Positions 54,801 to 63,779 of a stretch of 64,000 bases of DNA are shown here, piece by piece. The notes beneath the pieces are model-generated. The model had not been told where the DNA came from. It did no database searches and was given only the letters and a program-made list of their open reading frames with translations. Made by a program: the position numbers and the translations under genes. The DNA comes from Leptolyngbya sp. PCC 7375 (GTDB lineage: Bacteria; Cyanobacteriota; Cyanobacteriia; Phormidesmidales; Phormidesmidaceae). The DNA is taken from positions 1,350,486 through 1,414,485 of the forward strand of contig NZ_JH993797.1 of the NCBI RefSeq assembly GCF_000316115.1, read 5' to 3'. The first letter of the stretch is position 1, and the number at the start of each line of letters is the position of its first letter.

Positions 54801-56585
54801 ATGGGTGATTGCGATCGCGCTCAGAAAAAAGACGATCAGGCATCTCAAACACAGATGACCCATAGTCAGCTAACACCTTCCTCACCAGCCAAAGCTGCGG
54901 ATATTCCCCAAAATAATCCCATACCTAATACATCGACTACATCGACAAATTTTAATTTTGCCGATGTAAGTGTGTTACAGCCCAAACTCACCATTGGTGA
55001 ACCCAACGATCCTTATGAACAAGAAGCGGATCGGGTAGCTAGTGAAGTTGTAAAAAAAATTCAGAGTGGGCAGGCAGCAGATGATCAAGACGATACTGTA
55101 CAGCGTAGCCTTTCCCATAACTTTAGTTTTCTGACCATACAGCGCGATGGGGGTGGTATTACTGGGGTCGCCAACAGTAACTTTGAATCCCAACTGAACC
55201 AGGCACGTGATGGGGGCAGCTCCCTGGAGCCCAAACTTCAAGGCAAACTTGAATCTGCCATGGGGGCTAATTTTAGCCGAGTAAAAATCCATACTGATCA
55301 ACAAGCGGATCAACTTAGCCAATCAATTCAGGCCAAAGCCTTCACCACTGGACAAGATATTTTCTTTAAACAAGGAGCCTATAACCCGGGCTCTAAAGGC
55401 GGTCAGGAACTCATCGCCCACGAGCTAACCCATGTGGTACAACAAAATGGCAACACTGTACAAAGACAACCTCAAAAAGAGTTTGGTCAAAAGAGTCAAC
55501 CATTAACCACAAAGGTAGATCAATCTACTCAAATTAAACAAGCAAATGCTTCCGGTATTCAGCGTGATCCAGAAGGACAAATCGGTGTCCGACCTGGACA
55601 TGAAGAAAACAACTGGCAACGCTACCAGATCAATCTAGACAAAGCGACTGAACAAATAGAAGGAAAGCAACTAAAAAAACTGGGCAAACAGGGCGCATTA
55701 GGTGATTGTTGGGTAATTTCGTCAATCATAGCGTTGGGTTATACAAAACCAGAGAAATTATTGGCTTCTATTGAGGAAGGCACAAGCGATACCATCGACG
55801 ATGAAATCAAACAAACCTTTAAAGTTAAGCTCTATCCGATGAATGATCAGAGTGGAGCTAATCTTGCACCCAGCGGCGAAGAGCCTAAAGAGATTGAAGT
55901 CGATACACAACTACCTGTTACGGCTCAAGAACAGTTACTCTATGCAGGCAAAGGATCAAAAGCTTCCTCTGCCAGACTTATAGGTATTATCGAAAAAGCG
56001 TTAGCGGTTGAGAAGGGTTTGGGAAGCTATGCAAATTTGGGATCAGATTCTGCGAGACGTGCATTGGGTATGCTAACAGGAAAATCGACAGAATCTCTAG
56101 ATTTAGTAAGAGATCCGAGAGAAGCTACTAGCAAACTCAAAGATTTACAAACAAACATCAACAACACAACAGTGGTCATCAATTCAGAGCGCCCGAAAAG
56201 GCTAAATCCCACATGGAAGAAAGATCCTATTTATAAAGATCAGATCGATCAACAACCTAATGAAGAAGCTAAAGAAAGAAAAATGCACTCGATCCGAAGG
56301 CGGGTCAATCATAATCCAACCAGAGACTATCAGTGGAGTAACGCAGAAGCCCATGCCATGGCAGTACTTGGGTTTGCTGGCGATAAAATGAAAATTTATG
56401 ATCAGGGATTAGGCTATACGTTCGAAGTCACTATTCAGGAGTTAGTGTCAAACGACTACTGCCATGCAAAAGAAGGCACACGCAACGACAAATTCGACTT
56501 TAAGTGGAAGTTTGGAGAAGTTATCTGGCTCGATTGGTCAACTGAGGAAGTATCAGACAATGATACGACTGAAAATAATACATAA
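54801..56585 (+). CDS. DUF4157 protein with C-terminal calpain-like protease domain
   Basis: The 594-residue product has a disordered start, the usual DUF4157 lead motif LTIGEPNDPYEQEADRVA near 72-89, and a DUF4157 domain at about 135-220 (FSRVKIHTDQQADQL, AFTTGQDIFF, HELTH at 207-211, a zinc-peptidase-like HEXXH). From about 290 a calpain-type (C2) papain-like fold follows: LGDCW with C303, and AEAHAMAVLGF with H518; the usual Asn of the NPWG motif appears replaced (KIYDQGLGY). DUF4157 is known as a frequent module in toxins/cargo of extracellular contractile injection systems. This is probably a protease toxin with a self-processing or loading N-terminus. AGGAGG precedes the ATG. Confidence 0.85.
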   Translation: MGDCDRAQKKDDQASQTQMTHSQLTPSSPAKAADIPQNNPIPNTSTTSTNFNFADVSVLQPKLTIGEPNDPYEQEADRVASEVVKKIQSGQAADDQDDTVQRSLSHNFSFLTIQRDGGGITGVANSNFESQLNQARDGGSSLEPKLQGKLESAMGANFSRVKIHTDQQADQLSQSIQAKAFTTGQDIFFKQGAYNPGSKGGQELIAHELTHVVQQNGNTVQRQPQKEFGQKSQPLTTKVDQSTQIKQANASGIQRDPEGQIGVRPGHEENNWQRYQINLDKATEQIEGKQLKKLGKQGALGDCWVISSIIALGYTKPEKLLASIEEGTSDTIDDEIKQTFKVKLYPMNDQSGANLAPSGEEPKEIEVDTQLPVTAQEQLLYAGKGSKASSARLIGIIEKALAVEKGLGSYANLGSDSARRALGMLTGKSTESLDLVRDPREATSKLKDLQTNINNTTVVINSERPKRLNPTWKKDPIYKDQIDQQPNEEAKERKMHSIRRRVNHNPTRDYQWSNAEAHAMAVLGFAGDKMKIYDQGLGYTFEVTIQELVSNDYCHAKEGTRNDKFDFKWKFGEVIWLDWSTEEVSDNDTTENNT

Positions 56586-56612
56586 ATACTATCCAAACAG
56601 AATAAGTACTCA

Positions 56613-56634
56613 GTATTGCTGATCTTCGGGATGA
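56613..56634. repeat. Half copy of the TTGCTGAT-type repeat
   Basis: GTATTGCTGATCTTCGGG, followed by ATGA, matches the left end of the element at 25304 in about 19 of 22 positions. It begins 28 bp after the DUF4157-calpain stop. No clear partner arm is seen. Confidence 0.5.
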
Positions 56635-56736
56635 CTTTAGGTGAGATACCGTCCAATAGCAGCAATGGCTCTAGACCGGTTCATCCTGAGCTCAATGCCC
56701 AGTTAGATGGGGGCAACCAAAAGTGATCGCGCTCTA

Positions 56737-57237
56737 TTAATTACGTGGAATAATTCTTGTTGAGTTTAGAATATTTTCAAAAATAGGGATATACTTGCGC
56801 TCCAACGATTCTAAAACAGCTGCGTTGATTAGATAAAACTTATAGGGGCTTCCTACAATAAATGCCTGCATCTGAAATAAACGCAACCCAGTATTTTCTT
56901 CTCGCCAGGAGTAATGCTTACAATAGGTCTGGTGACCGCCTATTTCATAGGTTTGTTCTTGTAATAGCTTGTACTCATTGTAGTCTTGCTGCATAAGGGC
57001 ATTATTCTGAACTATGAGAGATTCAAACCAACTATCATTAGAACTATCTGGTTTTTGTAATTCATAGCTCATGGAAACTTTATATTCGTCAAAGTATTCC
57101 TCAAAACCTGGTTCTGGCAAGCCAAAGATACGGAATTTTGAGCTATCTACAATCGCTCCGGACCAAGACTTTGGCACTAAAATAGAAACCATAGTCTCTT
57201 GATTAAAATAACTAACCATATCAGGAAGGGTCGCCAT
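56737..57237 (-). CDS. DcrB/DUF1795-like protein, copy 2
   Basis: The 166-residue soluble protein resembles the PsbP/DcrB-type fold: VSILVPKSWSGAIVDSSKFRIFG as the first strand pair, a central helix region and a C-terminal segment (YKFYLINAAVLESLERKYIPIFENILNSTRII) as in DUF1795. It is a paralogue of the gene 19 bp upstream: both start YFNQET/FFSHQT then V(S)(I/L) and PxxW, and both end in a helix with FxNxLxSxRxI. No signal peptide. Related DUF1795 proteins include Eag chaperones of type VI effectors; a chaperone or immunity role for the nearby DUF4157 toxins is an inference. Confidence 0.7.
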   Translation of the reverse strand: MATLPDMVSYFNQETMVSILVPKSWSGAIVDSSKFRIFGLPEPGFEEYFDEYKVSMSYELQKPDSSNDSWFESLIVQNNALMQQDYNEYKLLQEQTYEIGGHQTYCKHYSWREENTGLRLFQMQAFIVGSPYKFYLINAAVLESLERKYIPIFENILNSTRIIPRN

Positions 57238-57256
57238 CTATTAATACCTCAAAAAA

Positions 57257-57748
57257 CTATACAGTCTGAGTCATAAAGATAAACCGAATGGACTCTAAAG
57301 CATTTCGAAACATGGGCAGTAATTCATCCTCATGTTGAGCCAGGCAAGCACCAGCAAAGCTAAAGAGAACATTATCCACCAGGATAAAAGATTGGTATCG
57401 AACAGCCAGAGCACCGAAATCCTCGTCGAAATATCTAAAGACATCCGTCAATCCGAGATATTGATCGATAATTTCTTCTTGATGGGAAATTAGTTCAAAG
57501 TTTTTACGCTGCACAGCCACCACTGACTCAGAGGCTTGACGGAGATTATCAATGTTTGTGCTCGGAGATGGAAACAGCTGAATTATCAATCGAGGATTTT
57601 TAGAAAAATCGTCTTCATCCTCATCTTCGTCATATATTTCATAGTAATAAACGACATTATGTTCATCTTCTGAGAATTCTTCCCAGCCCACAGGAAGCTC
57701 TAGTGAGACATGGGTTTGATGACTAAAAAAATGTAGTACGTCTGCCAT
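57257..57748 (-). CDS. DcrB/DUF1795-like protein, copy 1
   Basis: The 163-residue product has the same layout as its neighbour: FFSHQTHVSLELPVGWEEF, an acidic loop (YDEDEDEDDF), a middle helix (NLRQASESVVAVQRKNFEL) and the C-terminal segment LLPMFRNALESIRFIF. It has no signal peptide or membrane helix. The stop is 19 bp before the next gene, so the two form an operon, probably with the large DUF4157 gene upstream; a MITE-like element lies in the gap between. The function is not established for this branch. Confidence 0.7.
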   Translation of the reverse strand: MADVLHFFSHQTHVSLELPVGWEEFSEDEHNVVYYYEIYDEDEDEDDFSKNPRLIIQLFPSPSTNIDNLRQASESVVAVQRKNFELISHQEEIIDQYLGLTDVFRYFDEDFGALAVRYQSFILVDNVLFSFAGACLAQHEDELLPMFRNALESIRFIFMTQTV

Positions 57749-57834
57749 ATTGCCAATGTTCTAAACGAGTTCTTAGTGTTGCCGGTAAAATCGTTGATCC
57801 AACCTCCCTCTATAATTAGCACTATTAGAAATTT

Positions 57835-57928
57835 TATAGCGTTTCTCAGTCACATGAGGTACATTCTCAGAGCTAAAGCTTGCCAGTAAAAGGATCGGCT
57901 GCACCTTACCAGGTTAGGAAACGCTATA
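57835..57928. mobile_element. 94-bp MITE-like element with TATAGCGTTTC termini
   Basis: Left end TATAGCGTTTCTCAG and right end, read inward, TATAGCGTTTCCTAAC; similarity continues inward through AGGTRCA over about 30 bases. TA at the outer edges fits TA target duplication as in Tc1/mariner (IS630-type) elements. There is no coding capacity. Confidence 0.7.
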
Positions 57929-57946
57929 TAGAGGGATTGTGACGAT

Positions 57947-60214
57947 TTAGAACAGCTTCTTAAAGCCATCCTTGGGTGTGCTACCCATGGTCAGCGGGAA
58001 TGCTCGAATGACACCAGCCTGGATAATAATGCCGTCAGGGTCAACTAGCTGATCACCGAATGCGGCACGACAGGCCTGCTCCAGAATACCATCAGAGAAC
58101 TTATACTCTAAATACTTGGATACCTTGCTGTTCTTACGCACCTTTTTGTCGAGGATTTCTTGGATATTCTCCCGTTTGACAAGATTTTTGGCTTTGCCTT
58201 TTGCCTTACGGGTTTCCTTCTTCTTAGCGTAGGCTAGTAGGTGAGGATGTGCCGCCTCAAACAACTCAGACTTCATATTCTCCTCTTGCTCAGGTGTTAA
58301 GTCATCTGTTGGCTTCCGATCTTGGTCCGCAATGCTGGTGTTATCCAATGCCTTCCGAGTCAGAGCATTCTTGAGTTTTTCCTTGATGACTAGGCCAATT
58401 TCCTTGAAGTCAACCGTTAAGGTTACACCACCGCCACCGCCAAGGCCCAGGGCCCCTGCGAGCTTACCACCAATGACCAATTTCCCATTTTCGAACGTGA
58501 AGGTGCCCTCAATAGAAGCCCCCACACCTGCAGAGGCTTCTACCTCTCCTGAAATCTTGAATAGAATGCGTCCTTGATACTTCACGGCTGCAGAACCACT
58601 GGTTTTTACTTTTGAACCAGCAAACGCTTCCGCTTTACCAGAGGCTGAAATACCCAGCAGACTTACAGAAAATTGTCCTTCAACTCCAGCTTCGACACCT
58701 GCAAGGGCCTCAAATTTGCCCTGTGCTTCACCCCCTAGTTCACCCGCTTTAATATTAACGGTGACCTCTCCTTCGCTCTTGACACCGGCCATGACTTTAG
58801 CTGACCCTGATGCTGCAATACCAAAAGCTGTAATATTGAGTTTGCCTTTGGCTTCAGCCATAACTCCGGCAAAGCCGCTTAATTTGCTCTTTAATTGAGC
58901 CGATAGTTCCATGCCACCGACTTCTTTAGAGATTTGGGTTAACCCTTCTAAGTCAAAGCCTAAACCAGCTTTGGTGGTGGCCCGTGCCATAATGGTCAAC
59001 CCATCGATGATATCAACAACTTTAGTGCTGACCACTTCACTTTCACCGCCCACAAAACCGCTGGACTTACCTTCTACCTCCATCTTGGTACCGGAAGAGG
59101 TTTCTTTGACTTTTTTGGCAGCGGCTTCGCCAAATGCTCCGGCTCGGGCTAGGGCCTGAAAGGCCTCCTTAACACTGGTATCATCGGATTCAGAAATCTT
59201 TTGAGCAGCGGCGGCAACACCAGAAAAGCCCTTTTTACTTGTTTCTGTGGTTGTGACGGTGCCGTCGCCCACCTTTGTCGTTGTTGTTGTTTCTGGATCG
59301 TCTAATAGCTCTTGTTTGCCACCCAGAAGTGTTTTCGTAGACTGATCGGTGAAACCGGACAGATCTACATCACCGACAATGTCATCGGGAGTATCTTCCT
59401 GAAAGCCAGTGGTGACATCTCGTTGCACCACCGTTGAGTTATTATGCAGTTTTGCTTGAACAGTGGGGGACTGTCCCTGCTGAATGGTGTGGGTTAGCTC
59501 GTGGGCAATTAACTCCTGCCCAGCCCGACTCCCAGGTTGATATTCTCCCTGTCGGAAGAACACATCGCGTCCTGTTGTAAATGCTTTTGCTTGAATGGAA
59601 CGGTTCAGGCTATCGGCCTGGGCATCTGTGTGCACACGCACGCCGCTAAAATCAGCCCCCATGGCTTGCCCCATCCGTGTCTGTATATCTGGAGATAAGC
59701 TTTGACCACGACCTCGTGCCGAATTAATGGCTGTTTCCAAATTGTTTGATACGGCGTCTGTCTCATCGCTGCGACACTGTATTAAAGACTTCCTCCTGAC
59801 CCCTTCTTCTTTCGGCTCCTTCATCTGCTGGAGCGATGATACAGCTGATGCTTGCTGAATCGGATCTGGTTGTCTTTCCTGAAGTGCATTAATGCGCTGC
59901 ACCACATCTGCTGCCACTTGATCCGCTTCTTGTTCATACTTGTCGTTGGGATTCCCCAAGGTCAGTTTGGTCTGCATCGGGAACGCATGCCGATCGACTG
60001 ATGCATCCCCTTCCGAAAAGAGGTGCAGTTGACCAAAATTAAAGCCTGCTTGCGCCGAGGATTTCGGTTCGACCATTGCTGATCCATGCTCTGGTGTCTC
60101 AGCCGTACGTTGGGCGATAGCCGACCGAAAGGGTCGAGGTTGAAGTCCTGTTATCGTCTCTTTTTTTTCCTGTTTGGAAGACTGATAAGATTGGCGACTA
60201 CGCTGGCGGCCCAT
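57947..60214 (-). CDS. DUF4157 protein with Gly/Ala-rich repetitive C-terminal domain
   Basis: The about 755-residue product has a basic disordered start, the lead motif LTLGNPNDKYEQEADQVA, a DUF4157 domain at about 165-260 (FSGVRVHTDAQADSL, AFTTGRDVFF, HELTH), an acidic/Thr-rich linker and, from about 360 to 620, a region of alternating Gly/Ala and hydrophobic residues (GISASGKAEAFAGSKV, EVEASAGVGASIEGTF) that looks like repeated beta-hairpins. The end is lysine-rich and helical. The C-terminal region may act on membranes or form a fibre; I cannot assign it. The ATG at 60214 with GGAA upstream is preferred. It is likely the first gene of an operon with the two DcrB-like genes. Confidence 0.8.
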   Translation of the reverse strand: MGRQRSRQSYQSSKQEKKETITGLQPRPFRSAIAQRTAETPEHGSAMVEPKSSAQAGFNFGQLHLFSEGDASVDRHAFPMQTKLTLGNPNDKYEQEADQVAADVVQRINALQERQPDPIQQASAVSSLQQMKEPKEEGVRRKSLIQCRSDETDAVSNNLETAINSARGRGQSLSPDIQTRMGQAMGADFSGVRVHTDAQADSLNRSIQAKAFTTGRDVFFRQGEYQPGSRAGQELIAHELTHTIQQGQSPTVQAKLHNNSTVVQRDVTTGFQEDTPDDIVGDVDLSGFTDQSTKTLLGGKQELLDDPETTTTTKVGDGTVTTTETSKKGFSGVAAAAQKISESDDTSVKEAFQALARAGAFGEAAAKKVKETSSGTKMEVEGKSSGFVGGESEVVSTKVVDIIDGLTIMARATTKAGLGFDLEGLTQISKEVGGMELSAQLKSKLSGFAGVMAEAKGKLNITAFGIAASGSAKVMAGVKSEGEVTVNIKAGELGGEAQGKFEALAGVEAGVEGQFSVSLLGISASGKAEAFAGSKVKTSGSAAVKYQGRILFKISGEVEASAGVGASIEGTFTFENGKLVIGGKLAGALGLGGGGGVTLTVDFKEIGLVIKEKLKNALTRKALDNTSIADQDRKPTDDLTPEQEENMKSELFEAAHPHLLAYAKKKETRKAKGKAKNLVKRENIQEILDKKVRKNSKVSKYLEYKFSDGILEQACRAAFGDQLVDPDGIIIQAGVIRAFPLTMGSTPKDGFKKLF

Positions 60215-60530
60215 AATGATTTCCAATAAAAAATAGACTTTTCTATGAAGATAAATACGAAACAAAAAACAGAGATGACCGTTAGTCGGTGCTGGGTATC
60301 AGCAGTTAAGGTATATTGGGTCAGGGTATTTTCAGGATTAAGCGCTGGAGTTGCCTGGAGATCGGCCATGGCAACTGTCGTATCGCTAAGTTAGTGTTCA
60401 CTGACAATACCCTGAGCTCACAGACTGCATTACATATCTACTTTTGGGAAGATGAGCCATAATGGATTTCTCGTCTTATTCACGGGATAACTTGCTGATA
60501 CGCCGGGATGGGCGCAAAGTCTAAAAACTA

Positions 60531-62204
60531 CTAAGATGGCGGCGGCGGTGGCATTGGTGTTGATAGAGGCTCAGTAGGTTGGGTTGCTGTCAACACCTTT
60601 AAGGTATTCTGGGCAAGCACATTGTCGGGATTGAGGGCGAGAGCCGCCTTTAAATCAGCGGTAGCGGCAACATAATCATTAAGATTAAACCAGGCAATGC
60701 CACGCCCCGTCAGGGCATTGGCGTGGGTGGCATCGAGGGCAAGCACCTGGTCATATGTGGCGATCGCTCCCCTATACTCTCCCATGGCTGCCAGGGTCAC
60801 ACCCTTGTTGTACCAAGCCTGAACCGATTCTGAATTCAGTGCAATTGCCCGTTCCGCAGAGTTCAGCGCTTCTGCGTATTGTTCTAATTCCCAGAGAACA
60901 AGACTGCGATTTGTCCAACCCCAATCGCTAAAGGGATTTAATGCTAAGGCCTGATTGTAGGCCGCCAGCGCATGGGAATATTGTTCTGTTGCCCGAAAAA
61001 TTACTCCTCGGGTAAACCAGGCCGGAGCATAGGTTTTGTCCAGGTTGATCGCCTGTTGATTAGCCGCAAGGGCTTCTGCATAACGCCCCAAATACCAGAG
61101 AATTGTACTGCGGTGATTGTGGGCGGTCACATAGTCCGGCTGAATTCCCACTGCTCGATTGATCGAGGCCAGGGCTTCTTCATAGTGTTGTGCACCGGTC
61201 AGGGCAATACTACGTTGATTCCACCCCTTAGCTAGAGTTTGGTGACCCCAATCACCATCCCCCCCAATGGCAGCATCACAGGCAGCCAAAGCGGGTTCAT
61301 AGCTGCCCAGTCGATTGAGTAAGGTACACTGCCCCAACAGCGCCAGGGTGTAATCTGCCTTGATGGCAACCGCCTGATTGTAAGAAACCAGCGCTTCTTG
61401 ATCGCGGCGCAGTGTCTCTAGTACCTGTCCCTGGGCCGCCCAGGTCAGGGCGTTTTTGGGGTTAAGGCCAATGGCTTGGTCGTAGGCAAAAATGGCCTGG
61501 TTGTATTGATTCAGTTGATTATGGGCCTGTCCTTGATAGGTCCAGGCCAGGGCAGGCCCGATATCTCCCCAATTTTTATCGATAGACAGGGCTGACCCAC
61601 AGGCATCTAAAGCACTTTGAGGGCGTTCGAGGGCCACATAGGCTTCGCACTGGCGAGTTAAAACCAGGGAGTTTTCGGGATCTTGCAACAGGGTACGTTC
61701 ATAGGCCACCAGCGCCAACTCATACTGTTTAGCCTGGGATAAAATCTCACCGCGATAGAACCAAGCTAGTGTGGGGTTCTCGTTCCCCCAATTGCCGTTA
61801 ACTCTTAAGGCGTTGTTACATTTATCCAGGGCAGTTTCATTTTCTCCTAGGGCTGTGTAGGCCACACATTGGTAGGCAATGGCCAGGGAATTTTCGGGAT
61901 CAAAGGTGAGGGCACGATTTGCGGATGCGATCGCATCCGCAAATGCTTTTAGCTTGATCAAAATACCGCTATGCTGCGCCCAAATGTCAGGATTCTCTGG
62001 TTCTAGGGCAATCGCCTGTTCACAGGCTGCCAATGCTTTTTCATACTCTTCTGCTGTAGCTTGCAGACGGCACAGATCGGTCCAATACGTAATATCTTCT
62101 AAGGCATCAAAGGATGCCGGTTGGGCCAACACAGGTGTGATGGTCACGAGCAATGTGCTGACGACAAGACCGGGGATCAGGCGATTGAACCATGGAAGCA
62201 GCAT
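60531..62204 (-). CDS. Secreted tetratricopeptide-repeat protein
   Basis: The 557-residue product has a signal peptide (LIPGLVVSTLLVTITPVLAQ, cleavage after VLA) and then at least fourteen 34-residue TPR units, visible as repeated A(W)xxxGxxLxxLxxYxxALxAYxxAxxLxP patterns, ending in a short proline run (MPPPPP). Three units are related in carrying a GNWGNENP / KNWGDIGP / GDWGHQTL insertion, which suggests internal duplication. It should be a periplasmic or outer-membrane-associated interaction scaffold. It diverges from the pentapeptide gene with a MITE-like element between. Confidence 0.87.
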   Translation of the reverse strand: MLLPWFNRLIPGLVVSTLLVTITPVLAQPASFDALEDITYWTDLCRLQATAEEYEKALAACEQAIALEPENPDIWAQHSGILIKLKAFADAIASANRALTFDPENSLAIAYQCVAYTALGENETALDKCNNALRVNGNWGNENPTLAWFYRGEILSQAKQYELALVAYERTLLQDPENSLVLTRQCEAYVALERPQSALDACGSALSIDKNWGDIGPALAWTYQGQAHNQLNQYNQAIFAYDQAIGLNPKNALTWAAQGQVLETLRRDQEALVSYNQAVAIKADYTLALLGQCTLLNRLGSYEPALAACDAAIGGDGDWGHQTLAKGWNQRSIALTGAQHYEEALASINRAVGIQPDYVTAHNHRSTILWYLGRYAEALAANQQAINLDKTYAPAWFTRGVIFRATEQYSHALAAYNQALALNPFSDWGWTNRSLVLWELEQYAEALNSAERAIALNSESVQAWYNKGVTLAAMGEYRGAIATYDQVLALDATHANALTGRGIAWFNLNDYVAATADLKAALALNPDNVLAQNTLKVLTATQPTEPLSTPMPPPPPS

Positions 62205-62237
62205 GACAATATATCAATCTTTGTCTGTGCAGCTAGA

Positions 62238-62355
62238 GTGCCCTGCTAAATCCCCGGATTCTCAAGAGAAGCCCATGTACGAAAAGTTGGCCAAGATTTA
62301 GAATTCAGCGATTTAAGCAGGACAAAGTTGAGAATCCGGAATTATGACCGGGCAC
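62238..62355. mobile_element. 118-bp MITE-like element
   Basis: The left end GTGCCC...CCGGATTCTCAA (62238-62265) and the inverse at 62328-62355 (read inward GTGCCCGG...CCGGATTCTCAA) match in most positions over 28 bases. No coding capacity. It fills most of the divergent promoter gap between the TPR and pentapeptide genes. Confidence 0.7.
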
Positions 62356-62381
62356 CTTAGGTTAGATAGAGATTTCTTGTT

Positions 62382-63590
62382 ATGAAACCCTTATTTATTG
62401 GTTTAGCGATGCTTCTATCGCTGATGGGCCTACCCGGTTACACCTTTAGCAAAAAAGATCTCACACAGCTTCAAGAAACCCGCCAGTGCCCTCGCTGCGA
62501 TCTGCGCGGTGCCGATTTGCGAGGCATGTTTTTACAACAAGCCAATTTGCGACGAGCTAACCTCGCGGGAGCTGATCTTAATGGTGTTGATTTAAAGGGA
62601 GCCTTTCTCTTTCAGGCTAATCTCCGTGACACAGATCTGCGTAACGCCAACCTCAGCAATGTAAACCTGTTCGGTGCTCGGTTAGAAGGCGCGCAGTTAG
62701 CCAATGCCCATGTGGATGAACGTACAATCATGGATGACCGCTGGCGGCTAGTGTGGGATTTGGTCACCCATGGTTTAGGTGAGCATGACCTGCGTGGCAT
62801 AGATTTGCAGGGGGCCAACTTAGATGGTGCCGATTTACGGGGTGCTGATTTGACTGGGGCCATTCTCACCGGCACCACCTTTGAAGGCACATTTTTAAGT
62901 GGCAGTCTCTTCAACCAGGCTCAGCTAGACGAGACTAGCTTTTTTATTGCCAATTTACAAGCAGCAGATCTATCAGAGAGCCAGCTTCAAAATGGTAGTT
63001 TGCGGGCTGCAGATGCTCGTCTAGTGAATCTCTCTAGAGCTAATTTAAACCGAGCTGATCTGGCATTGACCTACCTGGATAGTGCCACGCTCATTGAAGC
63101 TGATCTCACCAGAGCCGATTTAACTGGAGCGTTGTTGACCCAAGCCGATCTAACCAATGCGCAACTGAGTAGGGCTAATCTTCTCGTTGCTGACTTTCGC
63201 GAAGCTACATTAGACGGCATTGATCTCACCAGAGCTAATCTTCAAGGGGCCGACTTTACTGATACACAATTTGCGGCATCCCAACTGAGAGATGTGATTC
63301 CTGCTGGCATTCGACTGATTAATGCTGATTTAGCAGGTTCAGATCTGAGCAATCTGGATTTGCGCGGTACTGATCTCAGTGGTAGTAATCTGCGGCAGGT
63401 AAACTTTATTAATAGCAACCTGCGGGGGGTTAATTTTCAAGGAGCCGATCTAAGCTTTACGGATTTTTCTGGGGCGAATCTTGCTGAGGCGAATTTTCAG
63501 CAAGCCACCTTAGAAGGGATTAAGTTTGATATTCGCACCAATCTCTGCGATGCCATTATGCCGGACGGTAGCGAACGTAGTTGTAATTAG
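62382..63590 (+). CDS. Exported pentapeptide-repeat protein
   Basis: The 402-residue product starts with a signal-peptide-like segment (FIGLAMLLSLMGLPGYTFS), then a CPRC motif and a long run of A(D/N)LxX pentapeptides, which fold as a right-handed quadrilateral beta-helix. A non-repeat segment around 100-130 (ERTIMDDRWRLVWDLVTHG) interrupts it. The tail ends with CDAIMPDGSERSC, so two pairs of cysteines at both ends may be disulfide-bonded or bind metal. Many cyanobacterial pentapeptide proteins of this kind have no known function. Confidence 0.87.
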   Translation: MKPLFIGLAMLLSLMGLPGYTFSKKDLTQLQETRQCPRCDLRGADLRGMFLQQANLRRANLAGADLNGVDLKGAFLFQANLRDTDLRNANLSNVNLFGARLEGAQLANAHVDERTIMDDRWRLVWDLVTHGLGEHDLRGIDLQGANLDGADLRGADLTGAILTGTTFEGTFLSGSLFNQAQLDETSFFIANLQAADLSESQLQNGSLRAADARLVNLSRANLNRADLALTYLDSATLIEADLTRADLTGALLTQADLTNAQLSRANLLVADFREATLDGIDLTRANLQGADFTDTQFAASQLRDVIPAGIRLINADLAGSDLSNLDLRGTDLSGSNLRQVNFINSNLRGVNFQGADLSFTDFSGANLAEANFQQATLEGIKFDIRTNLCDAIMPDGSERSCN

Positions 63591-63779
63591 CCAGTTTACC
63601 AAGGACTGCCAATCATCGTGGTGGGCAGCCCATGCAACAGCAACCTCAAGGGCAGGGTAATACATTCAACATCACGCTAATGTATAGGTGTCCCTATCTG
63701 TTCCTGTCTAACCCAGCGATGCGTGAGCTATCCAAACCGTCAACATGGATTCGCCCTTGAGGGTAAGTTTCAATGAATC

